From: Anaerolineae bacterium
Lineage (GTDB): Bacteria; Chloroflexota; Anaerolineae; Aggregatilineales; Phototrophicaceae
Length of the DNA stretch: 64,000 nucleotides
Direction of reading: 5' to 3'
Assembly (NCBI GenBank): GCA_022821805.1
Contig: JAJECX010000029.1
Coordinates: forward strand, 62,001 to 126,000
In this document: positions 36,759-44,759 of the stretch, piece by piece
Layout: each line of letters begins with the position of its first letter
Position numbering within the stretch: the first letter of the stretch is position 1
Program-made: the position numbers and the translations under genes
Notes under the pieces: generated by a model
Seen by the model: only the letters and a program-made list of their open reading frames with translations
The model's database searches: none
Told to the model about the DNA's origin: nothing

Positions 36759-36947
36759 CATATTTTGCATTTGAATTACTAAATTATTCTAACCCGTGGA
36801 CACGCGCATTGAGGGACGTGATCCCAGAATTTGAGGTTAAAGCCACCGCCTCGCTTGGATTTCTCACATTTTAACGCGGAGTTTGTGAATATGCAACAAA
36901 TACAAGCCTCGGGGGATTGTCGACACGGGCCCGCGGCAGGCGGGGTC

Positions 36948-39200
36948 TTACATCTGATTCCCATAAGCCTGGCCGACAGCGCTGGCTTGCGAACTGACCA
37001 CGCGAATCAGCTCATCGTCGTGGTCGCGCGCGAACTGGCGCAGCTCAGCCATATTGGTCACGCCGACGTCAGCCAAGGCCCGCGCCGCGTAGTGCTTAAA
37101 GGTATTGAGGTAGAAGACCATCGAGTTGGCTTTCTCTTCAAAGAAGCGGTAGCCGGCTTTGCCTTCGACATTGCGCGTCCGGCCGCCGGGGCGCAGCCGC
37201 TTCCGGGCCAAGGCGGGATTGGCGCTCTCGATGATCATCGTCGGCGCCGAGGCGCTGCCGTGATAAGGCATGCAGACCTTGCCGCTCTTATGCTCGAAGT
37301 AGATATCGCCCTGCTCGATGACACAGCGCGCCAGCTGCTGATTATAAGAAATCAGGTCGATGCCCATCAGCAGCAGGTGTCCCATTGAGGTTCCGATGCC
37401 ACCCTCGACCGCGATCGTCACATCGTTGAAGCGCTCATCGGTGGTGATGCTGTAGACCTCTTCAAGCGTGGTCACCGCCATGCCGTTGGTCGCTGAGGTG
37501 CATTGACGCCCGCCGCCATGACCGAAAAACAAGCCATCAGCGCGTATATCGGGCGCAATCAGCTTCAGACATTGCGCCTTGTCGCTAACTTGCCCGACGA
37601 ATAGCTCGATCTCATCGCCGAATTCAGCGCGGATGGCGGCGGCGACCTCGATCACGCGCGGGTCGGAGTTGATGGTATAAATGCGGAAAAACCGCACGCC
37701 GGCTTTTTCATAGAGATAGCGGGCGTCGGCGACCTCGTCTTCCACATTGCTGCAGCCGATGGCGGCGCCGATGTTGCGGGCGGCGCGCTGATAATCGACA
37801 TCGGACGTCAGCACAGACCGAAGCGCATCTTTTGCCGCGTTGATCACAGCCGCCTGCCGATCGATATACCCGGCGAAGAGGCTGTTGCGATGGGTGAAGA
37901 TGGCATGGTGTCCTATCGCCGCCGTCGCCAGCACATCGCGCCAGCCCGATATCGCTGGCATCGAGCCAAAGCCGAGCACGCTGCGCGGGTATTTGCCGAT
38001 GCGATTGAACAAGCCGCATTCGGCGCTGTGCGTGCGCGAGACATGGCGCGCTGATGACATCTTGCGATAGCCCAGGTCTTTCCAGGAATAGGTGCTGGTG
38101 ATGAAGGGATTCTCGTTCAAACCGAGGACGGATTCGACCGTTAGCGAGCGGCGATTGCTGCGTTGCGGAATCGCGCCATGGCGTCCGACGCCATCCAGCG
38201 TAGCCAACACTTCAACGCTTTGATTGCTGCGAAAGAAATCGGCTCGCTGCGCCAGGCAGAGTCTCCGCCTGTCGGGACCAAACTGCCAGATGACCGGACT
38301 GCCGTTCTTGTTCATGTGCAGTGTGCCACGGTCGACATCAGTGAGGATGAGGCCGATGCTGCTGCTATCGCCTTTGGGCAGATATCGAGTGTAATAGATG
38401 TTCTCTTCGTATTGTATCGGCTGGTAATTGGAGGCCTCAAAGCGACGATTGGGTGGATTGGCGTCTTCCAGCGCCTCCAGCGAAAAAGCGAATTGCAGCG
38501 CCGCCTCATCTTGCAGCGCGTCATAATCAACCCGCTCCACTTCTTGGCGATAGGGCTCAGGGATCATGAAGACACCCTGCCCTAACGCGAACGGCTGATC
38601 ACGCAGCGCCTCGAGCGCCTTCCGCCGCATATTGTGGCAGTCCTTGTCGCCATCGCTCATTTCAGCGAAGGTGCGCGTTTCGCCATCGGGTATGAACATA
38701 TCGTCCCAGCCGAATCCGTTGGCGCCGCGCAAGGTCTCGGCGATCGTGCCTGCTGTATTTCCCTCGCGGATTTGCACCTCGGCGCCGTCATATACCGCGA
38801 TCAATACCTTTGCCAACGCCGCCCGGTCGCGTCCCTTGAGCCAGCCCTCGGCGATCATGCGCCGCATTTCCGCCTCTTCGCAGAAATCTTTGATGTACGC
38901 GCCGGGTCTGCCGCCTAATCCGCGCAGCGCCAACGATGTTTCTTCCACCAGGATCGGGTTGTAGTCATTCGCCTTATAGGCTTCGATCGCCTTGCGCTCA
39001 ACCACCTTATAGGGATCGAGGCTCTGAATCTCTTCAATGTCGAGCCTTTTGCCAACGATTTCGATGTCGGGCAAGATGCGGCGGAATTCCTCCAGCTTGT
39101 TGCGGTTCGTGGTGGCGACCTCGAGATAAGGATGGTCGGCGCGGCGCGGCTGCAGCGTGTTGATGACCTTGGGCTCGGTCACATAAAGGAGTCGGGGCAT
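36948..39200 (-). CDS. Fusion of ITPase (Ham1/RdgB) domain with IMP-dehydrogenase-like barrel
   Basis: A 750-residue protein. Residues ~26-205 form an inosine-triphosphatase fold: ATTNRNKLEEF, LVEETSLALRGLGGRPGAY, ANGFGWDDMFIPDG and CHNMRRKAL. These resemble eukaryotic ITPA more than RdgB; the usual E-D-T/D-D-S acid is Glu and the S-H-R triad is C-H-N. Residues ~210-400 match nothing I know. Residues ~400-750 are an IMPDH/GMP-reductase barrel: AAIGCSNVEDEVADA (479-493), the active-site loop HGGGRQCTSATNG with Cys567, then VEGGIGTSMGHLLLMGID near 598. There are no CBS domains. Members of the two families clear ITP/XTP and oxidise IMP to XMP. The ATG at 39200 has GGA upstream; the frame extends 13 residues more. 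The gene stands alone. Confidence 0.8.
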   Translation of the reverse strand: MPRLLYVTEPKVINTLQPRRADHPYLEVATTNRNKLEEFRRILPDIEIVGKRLDIEEIQSLDPYKVVERKAIEAYKANDYNPILVEETSLALRGLGGRPGAYIKDFCEEAEMRRMIAEGWLKGRDRAALAKVLIAVYDGAEVQIREGNTAGTIAETLRGANGFGWDDMFIPDGETRTFAEMSDGDKDCHNMRRKALEALRDQPFALGQGVFMIPEPYRQEVERVDYDALQDEAALQFAFSLEALEDANPPNRRFEASNYQPIQYEENIYYTRYLPKGDSSSIGLILTDVDRGTLHMNKNGSPVIWQFGPDRRRLCLAQRADFFRSNQSVEVLATLDGVGRHGAIPQRSNRRSLTVESVLGLNENPFITSTYSWKDLGYRKMSSARHVSRTHSAECGLFNRIGKYPRSVLGFGSMPAISGWRDVLATAAIGHHAIFTHRNSLFAGYIDRQAAVINAAKDALRSVLTSDVDYQRAARNIGAAIGCSNVEDEVADARYLYEKAGVRFFRIYTINSDPRVIEVAAAIRAEFGDEIELFVGQVSDKAQCLKLIAPDIRADGLFFGHGGGRQCTSATNGMAVTTLEEVYSITTDERFNDVTIAVEGGIGTSMGHLLLMGIDLISYNQQLARCVIEQGDIYFEHKSGKVCMPYHGSASAPTMIIESANPALARKRLRPGGRTRNVEGKAGYRFFEEKANSMVFYLNTFKHYAARALADVGVTNMAELRQFARDHDDELIRVVSSQASAVGQAYGNQM

Positions 39201-39475
39201 GATGTAATTTTCCAAGTTTAACGCGGACCTACGCTCCAATTATTGCAGAGGCGCGCGATTGGTGATAGTGGCGTCAAGTCAAAGCCAACGTCAGTTTTCC
39301 GAAGCTTGAAAACCGGTCAAAACATCGAGTGAAGCTATTAAAGTCAACTGATATAACTAATTCGCAACTGTTTTGAACCGCTTGAATTTGTGAAGACGTT
39401 GAAGTACAATTGTTGAATTAGGAGCGGACCGCGCAGAGTGAATTGCAGACGAGTGAGATATTGAGAGTGTCTACC

Positions 39476-39643
39476 ATGAGCGAGAAAAACGCTTCAATGC
39501 CGGACAAACGTATTTTCCTCTACCTGATTGCGATAATCGCTGCAATAACCGTGCTCCTGGCCCTGTATGCGGGTCGCTCGCCGCTTGACATTGTAGCGTA
39601 TCTCGGATTTACATCGGGCATCACTTTCATTTTCTTCGGCTAA
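39476..39643 (+). CDS. Small membrane protein, unknown
   Basis: A 55-residue protein with two hydrophobic stretches (FLYLIAIIAAITVLLALYAG and VAYLGFTSGITFIFFG) after a short polar N-terminus. No family is recognised. The ATG at 39476 is preferred to 39443, which lacks a ribosome site. It lies in an AT-richer stretch after the ITPase-IMPDH fusion. Confidence 0.45.
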   Translation: MSEKNASMPDKRIFLYLIAIIAAITVLLALYAGRSPLDIVAYLGFTSGITFIFFG

Positions 39644-39646
39644 TAC

Positions 39647-39930
39647 ATGCAGCTTGTTCTTTACAGCCTGTGTATCTTCATCGAACTGCTTGCATCGGCT
39701 CTTTTTTATTAGGATACGAAGGTACGCAAATTCGCGAGTTTCTGATTGGCGTTGCGGCGATAATCGTGCTCGCTTCACGAATAATCAAGCCTCAACAAAA
39801 GAGAAACGAGCCAAATGAGAAGAGCGAACAAATTGAAACGCGACGTGCGCGCCGCTTAAGCGCCCGAGGTGACGGGCTTGAAGACAATTCAGAATCAAAC
39901 AGCGAATCCGACTTGAGCCAGACCAGTTGA
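39647..39930 (+). pseudogene. Possible small two-helix membrane protein broken at a T-run
   Basis: A frame from the ATG at 39647 encodes a hydrophobic helix (MQLVLYSLCIFIELL) but stops after 20 codons just past a T6 run. Another frame continues directly with EFLIGVAAIIVLASRIIK and a charged tail (QKRNEPNEKSEQIE) to 39930. Together they look like one two-helix membrane protein with a frameshift at the T-run, which may be real, programmed, or a sequencing error. Confidence 0.3.
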
Positions 39931-40017
39931 GCCAAGCAATGAATTCGCCATCTGCGTATGGCTCTAGTCCCCAAGTCTTCAAAGAAAACTACAAGGCACC
40001 GCCGGAAAAGCAAGCGC

Positions 40018-40872
40018 TTAACCGGCCCGCGCGACAAAGTCCAGCTTCAAGTCCACATCATCGGTCACGTTGGCCACCGAGGGCACGTCGGGAATCACCA
40101 GACCGAAGTCGGCGTGCAGCAGGTTCACTATCGCGCTGCCGCTGATCTGCGTGTCGCTATCCAGCGTCACGGCAGCGGCGAAGGTAACGCTACGGGTAAC
40201 GCCGGCCACTGTCAAGTCGCCAGCCACGTCAAAGGTAACGCTGTCACCCGCGGCCACCGAGTCGGCGGACCAGTTGCTTAACTCGCGTGGCTCAAAGATG
40301 ATAAACTCGTGCTCGTCTTGGGCCGACCGCAGAATCTGGCTACGCAGCGCTCGATTGCGGAAGCTGTTGTCCGTCTCCAGCGTGCGCGCGTTGATCACGA
40401 TGGCGCCGATGGACGATGCGGCTGGATTCGCCAGATCGACCATAATACTGCCGCCGACTTCATTGGTGGACCCGATCACAGTTGTCCGTACACCGCGCAG
40501 GTCTTCTTCGAGCGTGAAGCTTGCTCCGCTTTCCGCCGACACAATCTTGAATTCGACCGGCTCGCTCACGGCGGCGGCTTCCATGGCAGCGCTGACGCTG
40601 CTGTCGACCGCCTCAGCCACCGCGACCGCCACCGCATCGGCAATCACCGTATTGGCGACATCCACCATCGCCGTGCCGACCGCTTGCGCCAAGGCCGCGT
40701 CACTCGCTTCTTGCGTCGCCAGCTTTTCCTCTATGGTCAAGCTCGGCTCGCCCGAGCCGCCCGTGTACCAAATATAACCAAGGATGCCCGCCGCGGCGCC
40801 GCCCGCCAACGCGACCAGCAAGAGCAGCACGACCAAGGGATAAGATACTCCGCTCCGGTTTGAATTTGACAT
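40018..40872 (-). CDS. Membrane-anchored YceI-domain protein
   Basis: A 284-residue protein. An N-terminal membrane helix (YPLVVLLLLVALAGGAAAGIL) and an Ala/Val-rich helical spacer (ALAQAVGTAMVDVANTVIA) precede a YceI lipocalin-like beta-barrel from about residue 125. The YceI signs are VEFKIVSAESGASF, EVGGSIMVDLAN, TLETDNSFRNRALRSQILRS and GDLTVAGVTRSVTF. YceI proteins bind polyisoprenoids or other lipids outside the membrane. The ATG at 40872 has GGAGA upstream; the frame extends 17 residues further. Confidence 0.85.
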   Translation of the reverse strand: MSNSNRSGVSYPLVVLLLLVALAGGAAAGILGYIWYTGGSGEPSLTIEEKLATQEASDAALAQAVGTAMVDVANTVIADAVAVAVAEAVDSSVSAAMEAAAVSEPVEFKIVSAESGASFTLEEDLRGVRTTVIGSTNEVGGSIMVDLANPAASSIGAIVINARTLETDNSFRNRALRSQILRSAQDEHEFIIFEPRELSNWSADSVAAGDSVTFDVAGDLTVAGVTRSVTFAAAVTLDSDTQISGSAIVNLLHADFGLVIPDVPSVANVTDDVDLKLDFVARAG

Positions 40873-41594
40873 TCGCTTTGGCGTCTCCGTCTCATCGATC
40901 CATTGCTTACGTCCTAAGGACATTCTATAAGTTAATACGGAAGCGCTTGCAATTAAACTGTAAACTCTTCAATCAACAGCGCCGATTGCGGAAGTCATCG
41001 ATTTTTGTATTTCGTGATGCTTGCGTCTCGACTATTTATCCCAAGCGACAACTTAATTTATCCCAAGATATCCCAACGAATTGGCGTTCTTCAATGCAGC
41101 ATCATACGGTCGCCTGTTCAAAACTTTGCACAAGAGACGCGGCGCTCCTGTGTAAAACCTGTCGACAGACATCTACATGCTGCCCTCAAATCAGCCCGAA
41201 CTGTTCAAAAGATCGTAATGATCGTCGTAATTGTTCAAACGTCCCGGCGCCTTGCGGCAAAGTGTGCAAAGGCAGCCCAGTTATGCACGCCAATCTGTTC
41301 AAAACCTTTATCCCAAATTTCCCAAGCAACTTGGACATTATTGGGATAAAATCAGCGAAACTCACTGCAACCTGCGATAGGCTTGGGTTATTTTACCCAA
41401 TGCATATAACTCCGCGCGACGCCTTGAACAGTTTGCACAGGCTCTACTAGAACTACTACTAAGACAAAGAAACATCAGCTTCCAATTGACCTTTTGTCTT
41501 GAGACGCCGATGCGTCCTTCTTTCGCAATACGCCAAAGAGAATGCTACAATCACTCGGTATCATCATGGCGTGGACAGTGGCAAGGAGTTGGTC
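40873..41594. other. Repeat-dense intergenic region: candidate replication origin or multi-site operator
   Basis: A 720-bp divergent intergenic region with no gene. It contains several families of short repeated words. TTTATCCCAA is at 41035, 41057 and 41307 and inverted at 41341; the variants ATATCCCAA and ATTTCCCAA are adjacent at 41068 and 41317. TGTTCAAA is at 41115, 41202, 41232 and 41296, with inverted TTGAACA at 41424. TTTGCACA is at 41125 and 41432, inverted at 41263; TTATGCACG is at 41281. An inverted repeat TTGGGT...ACCCAA spans 41383-41400. The TTATcCcA and TTATGCAC words resemble DnaA boxes (TTATNCACA). A parA/parB pair begins 3.2 kb away. Confidence 0.5.
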
Positions 41595-42278
41595 ATGGCA
41601 GTTTCAATCAGATGGTTAGGACACTCGGCATATTCATTTGATATTGATGGGCATAAATTGTTGATTGATCCCTTTGTGAGCGGCAATCCGGTCGCGAAAG
41701 CGGCGGCGAATGATCTGGATGCAGAGGTCATCCTGTTGACCCATGCGCATGGCGACCATGTCGGCGACTCGGTCGAGATTGCCAAGCGTACCGGCGCGCT
41801 GGTCGTCTGCAATTTCGAGATGGGCGATTGGTTCATGGCGCATGGCGTACAAAATGTGTTTCAGGGCAATCCCGGCGGCACCTTCAGCAATGACTGGATG
41901 AGCGCGAAATGGACGGTCGCGCATCACAGTTCTTCCTTTCCCGACGGCACGTACGGCGGCCAGCCCAATGGCTTTGTAATTCGGGGAGGCGGCGCGACGA
42001 TTTACCACGCTGGCGATACCTGCCTTTTCGGCGATATGAAGCTGATCGGCGACGAAGGGCTTGACCTGGCGCTTTTGCCCATCGGCGATTGTTTCACCAT
42101 GGGAATAGATGATTCGATCCGGGCGATCGGTTTTTTGCAAGCAAAACGCGTTTCGCCGATGCATTACAATACTTTCCCGCCAATTGAGCAAGACGAGGCC
42201 GCTTGGGCTGCGCGCGTCGAGGCGGAGACAGCGGCCAGCGCCGTCGTGCTCGAGCCGGACGGCGAGTTCAGTCTTTAG
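41595..42278 (+). CDS. Metallo-beta-lactamase-fold hydrolase (UPF0173 type)
   Basis: A 227-residue metal-dependent hydrolase. Motifs are IRWLGHSAYSFDIDG, LLIDPFVSGNP, LTHAHGDHVGD (zinc site) and YHAGDTCLFGDMKLIG, with VSPMHYNTFPPIEQD at the end; this order is typical of the UPF0173 group. AAGGAG lies seven bases before the ATG at 41595. The longer frame from 41499 reads back into the repeat region and is rejected. The substrate is unknown. Confidence 0.88.
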   Translation: MAVSIRWLGHSAYSFDIDGHKLLIDPFVSGNPVAKAAANDLDAEVILLTHAHGDHVGDSVEIAKRTGALVVCNFEMGDWFMAHGVQNVFQGNPGGTFSNDWMSAKWTVAHHSSSFPDGTYGGQPNGFVIRGGGATIYHAGDTCLFGDMKLIGDEGLDLALLPIGDCFTMGIDDSIRAIGFLQAKRVSPMHYNTFPPIEQDEAAWAARVEAETAASAVVLEPDGEFSL

Positions 42279-43119
42279 ATGCATTGGCGGGATCGTCGCG
42301 CCACAGTTGGCGGATATAGGCGTTAATATCGCGGAATCGTCTCTCATCATAGGTGAATTGCAGCCCGTTGGCTAATTCAAGCGAGAGGCGCGAGAACAGT
42401 TCCAGCTGTATTAGCAATGCTTCCCAAAGCGCCAGCGCATCCCAGCCTGCCCAAATGCGCTGTACCTCAGTATAGGTGTTCTCGTCGGCCCAGTGGGCGA
42501 TGCGTCGTCCGAGCAGCCAGGTATTGATTGGCTCGTTGCTCACAAGGCGGGTATGCCATTCCACCATGCGCAGTAAATTTGATTTCATAGTCCAGTCGCG
42601 GTGTTTAACTACCCAGAATTCGCGGCGGCGGATAAACTGCGCCACGTGAATCGCTTCAAACCAGAACTCATTAATGGCGGCTTGAACCTCGGCGACGGCG
42701 GGTGGTGGTGGTTGAGGAAAGGATCGCGGGGACGGCGGTAGATCATGGAAGAGATCGTCCTTGTCCAAGAGAATCTGGTATCCGCGTGTGTATTCGTCCG
42801 TAAGCTGATCGCCTTGAATAGCGTCGCATGCAAGGAAGTTGAAGTCGACCTTGATGCCGGCGCTGAACCATACGAGTCGATAAGGCGTTTCGTGGTGAAG
42901 CGGGAAGCGGATCCAGACCTCTCCCAAGCCGTCCAACCAAGTATCATCCTCGATGTAGCGCTTGATGTCGGTGGCGATGACCTGGATATCTAGGTCGGAG
43001 TATTCGTCCGTGGAGTCGTCGTGCCGTGCGAGCGAGCCGGTGACCACCAGGGCGCGGATGGCATCTTCGTGGCGAGCCCAGTCAAGAATCGCGTCGAGGA
43101 AGGGGTAAGTGATGGTCAC
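42268..43119 (-). CDS. Nucleotidyltransferase, aminoglycoside 6-adenylyltransferase-like
   Basis: A 283-residue protein. The nucleotidyltransferase motif is VVTGSLARHDDSTDEYSDLD (G-S then D-x-D), followed by WLDGLGEVWIRFPL and VDFNFLACDAI, as in the AadK/ANT(6) family that adenylylates streptomycin. The C-terminal half is helical (EFWFEAIHVAQFIRR, MKSNLLRMVEWHTRL). The GTG at 43119 has AAAAGGA upstream; the TTG at 43173 lacks a site. Whether it acts on a drug or on an endogenous substrate cannot be told. Its end overlaps the convergent MBL gene by 11 bases. Confidence 0.78.
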   Translation of the reverse strand: MTITYPFLDAILDWARHEDAIRALVVTGSLARHDDSTDEYSDLDIQVIATDIKRYIEDDTWLDGLGEVWIRFPLHHETPYRLVWFSAGIKVDFNFLACDAIQGDQLTDEYTRGYQILLDKDDLFHDLPPSPRSFPQPPPPAVAEVQAAINEFWFEAIHVAQFIRRREFWVVKHRDWTMKSNLLRMVEWHTRLVSNEPINTWLLGRRIAHWADENTYTEVQRIWAGWDALALWEALLIQLELFSRLSLELANGLQFTYDERRFRDINAYIRQLWRDDPANASKD

Positions 43120-43282
43120 CAGTTCGGTCCTTTTGGTATAGCGGGTCGACGCGTATTTGGAAATCTGGCACAAATTGTAACAGATTCACAGCGACGGTGG
43201 CTGGAGATATTGGTTGACGATGGTCGGTATCGGCGCTGGGGCTACTGTGCTAAAATGAGCGCATCATTCAAGTGCTCGAAGA

Positions 43283-43648
43283 ATGGAGATACAGTATTTG
43301 AACTCTTTGCAGCTTGCCCATTATATTGTGGAGTTGGTCGAGGATCGAAAAGCGGAAGATATCTTGCTTCTCGATCTGCGGCCAGACCAGATTATCGCTG
43401 ATTTTTTCATCATTTGCAGTGGCGACAATGAGCGGCATTTGCGCGCCTTAACGGAGACTGTCCGGGTTGACGTAAAGGATCAGTATCAGAAGCTGCCATT
43501 CACCAATGAAGGATCGGCCGATAGCGGCTGGGTCGTGATGGACTATGGCGACGTGGTAGTTCATTTCTTCGCTCCGGATAAGCGCTCGTTTTATGCGCTG
43601 GAAGACCTGTGGGACGCTGCGTCAAAAGTCATGCTGCGAATTCAGTAA
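43283..43648 (+). CDS. rsfS: Ribosomal silencing factor RsfS
   Basis: A 121-residue protein of the RsfS/Iojap family, which binds ribosomal protein uL14 and blocks subunit joining when nutrients are short. The signs are ILLLDLRPDQIIADFFIICSG, ERHLRALTETV, the SGWVVMDYGDVVVHFF core and ALEDLWDAA near the end. It is unusual that neither nadD nor another common neighbour is present. It is followed by a DinB-family gene 57 bases on. Confidence 0.92.
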   Translation: MEIQYLNSLQLAHYIVELVEDRKAEDILLLDLRPDQIIADFFIICSGDNERHLRALTETVRVDVKDQYQKLPFTNEGSADSGWVVMDYGDVVVHFFAPDKRSFYALEDLWDAASKVMLRIQ

Positions 43649-43705
43649 GTCGTTACGGCCGTCACGAATTGATTTGGCGGCAAGAAGGTGAAAGGAGATC
43701 AAAGG

Positions 43706-44167
43706 ATGGATCCGATATTTGCCGCTGTGCTCAGGCGACTTGAAGAAATGCATGAACAGTACTTTGAATACATGGACGGATTGTCTACGGTCGAGCTTGA
43801 TTGGTCGCCAGGTCCAGAGATGAATTCGCTGTGCGTGCTAGGAGTTCACGTAACCGCTGCGGAGCGCTTTTGGATAGGCATCGGAATAGACGATGTGAGC
43901 AAGCGCGACCGAGACGCCGAGTTTCGAGCTGAGAGTTATGAACTGGAGGCGTTGAAGGCGCTATTTGCGCGGAATATCGAATTCTATGCAGAGGCGTTTA
44001 GAGGGCAAGATGGGAGTCGCTTGCGGGAAGTGGTCGATGTAAGTCACTACATGGAGCGACCGTCTCAGGAGGTGTCCCGGGGCTACGCTTTGCTGCGAGG
44101 ATTGGATCACACGGCCGAGCATTTGGGTCACGCGGGGATGACGCGGCAACTGCTGGACCGCCGATAG
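43706..44167 (+). CDS. DinB-family protein (DUF664-like)
   Basis: A 153-residue four-helix protein. Family signs are LEEMHEQYFEYMDGLSTVEL near the start, LCVLGVHVTAAERFWIG (first metal His), and the C-terminal LLRGLDHTAEHLGHAGMTR with two more His, giving the expected triad. Roles in the family are thiol transfer or detoxification, mostly untested. AAAGGAG precedes the ATG at 43706. It lies downstream of rsfS, probably co-transcribed. Confidence 0.75.
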   Translation: MDPIFAAVLRRLEEMHEQYFEYMDGLSTVELDWSPGPEMNSLCVLGVHVTAAERFWIGIGIDDVSKRDRDAEFRAESYELEALKALFARNIEFYAEAFRGQDGSRLREVVDVSHYMERPSQEVSRGYALLRGLDHTAEHLGHAGMTRQLLDRR

Positions 44168-44168
44168 A

Positions 44169-44603
44169 TCAGCCGCCCTCCGCGAACTGTTTGAACGCTT
44201 CCATCGTTTGGCGCGTCTGCTTCTTAAACATGCTGCTGGGCATGAAGAGCGACATGAGGCGCATCATGCCGTGAAATCGGAAATCGGAATCGAGCACCCA
44301 GCGCGTGGTGCCGCCTTGATCGTGGAAATAATTGCGAACGATATTGTGAACGCCTTTGGCATCGTAAGTGCCGGAGAATTCATCGGGGAGATTGCGGGTG
44401 ATGATGGTCTCGATCATTTCAACGCGCCGTTTGCCCATGTCGTAGAGTAGTTTGGTCTTGGCGCCGGGCTGACCTGGCTCTCCACTGAGATGCTCGTGGC
44501 TGATGAGACCCTCTTGCCATTTCTCCAGGTTGTCGAAGCTGTCAAATAGCTCAATCACTCGAGCGCGGGGCAAATCAATGATGGTTTCGAGTGTGTAGCG
44601 CAT
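44169..44603 (-). CDS. SRPBCC-family lipid/small-molecule-binding protein
   Basis: A 144-residue protein starting MRYTLETIIDLPRARVIELF, the usual opening of START/polyketide-cyclase-like folds, then WQEGLISHEHLSGEPG, MIETIITRNLPDEFSGTYD and TTRWVLDSDFRFHG. The domain makes a deep hydrophobic pocket. GAGGAAG lies just before the ATG at 44603. The frame stays open to 45512, but that part lies antisense to parA and is rejected. Confidence 0.78.
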   Translation of the reverse strand: MRYTLETIIDLPRARVIELFDSFDNLEKWQEGLISHEHLSGEPGQPGAKTKLLYDMGKRRVEMIETIITRNLPDEFSGTYDAKGVHNIVRNYFHDQGGTTRWVLDSDFRFHGMMRLMSLFMPSSMFKKQTRQTMEAFKQFAEGG

Positions 44604-44759
44604 GTTTTCTTCCTCGTTCAAGCTGAATTCGCAACGACAGTAACGGATTCTACCTGATTCGCTGCGTATTGCAGTGGCGAGTTTTGGCGGCAAGACGAAA
44701 ATGGGAATAGATACAGTCCGAATGACGCTTAGATTCAAGCATACAGAAGGTGGCGCCGA

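Noticed and set aside
36831-37388. 185-residue plus-strand frame
   Set aside because: Antisense to the ITPase-IMPDH fusion with no family likeness.
40860-41450. 196-residue plus-strand frame across the repeat cluster
   Set aside because: Cys/Asn-rich random-looking product produced by the repeated DNA words; no motif or ribosome site.
41499-41594. Extension of the MBL hydrolase into the repeat region
   Set aside because: AAGGAG directly precedes the ATG at 41595, and the family starts there.
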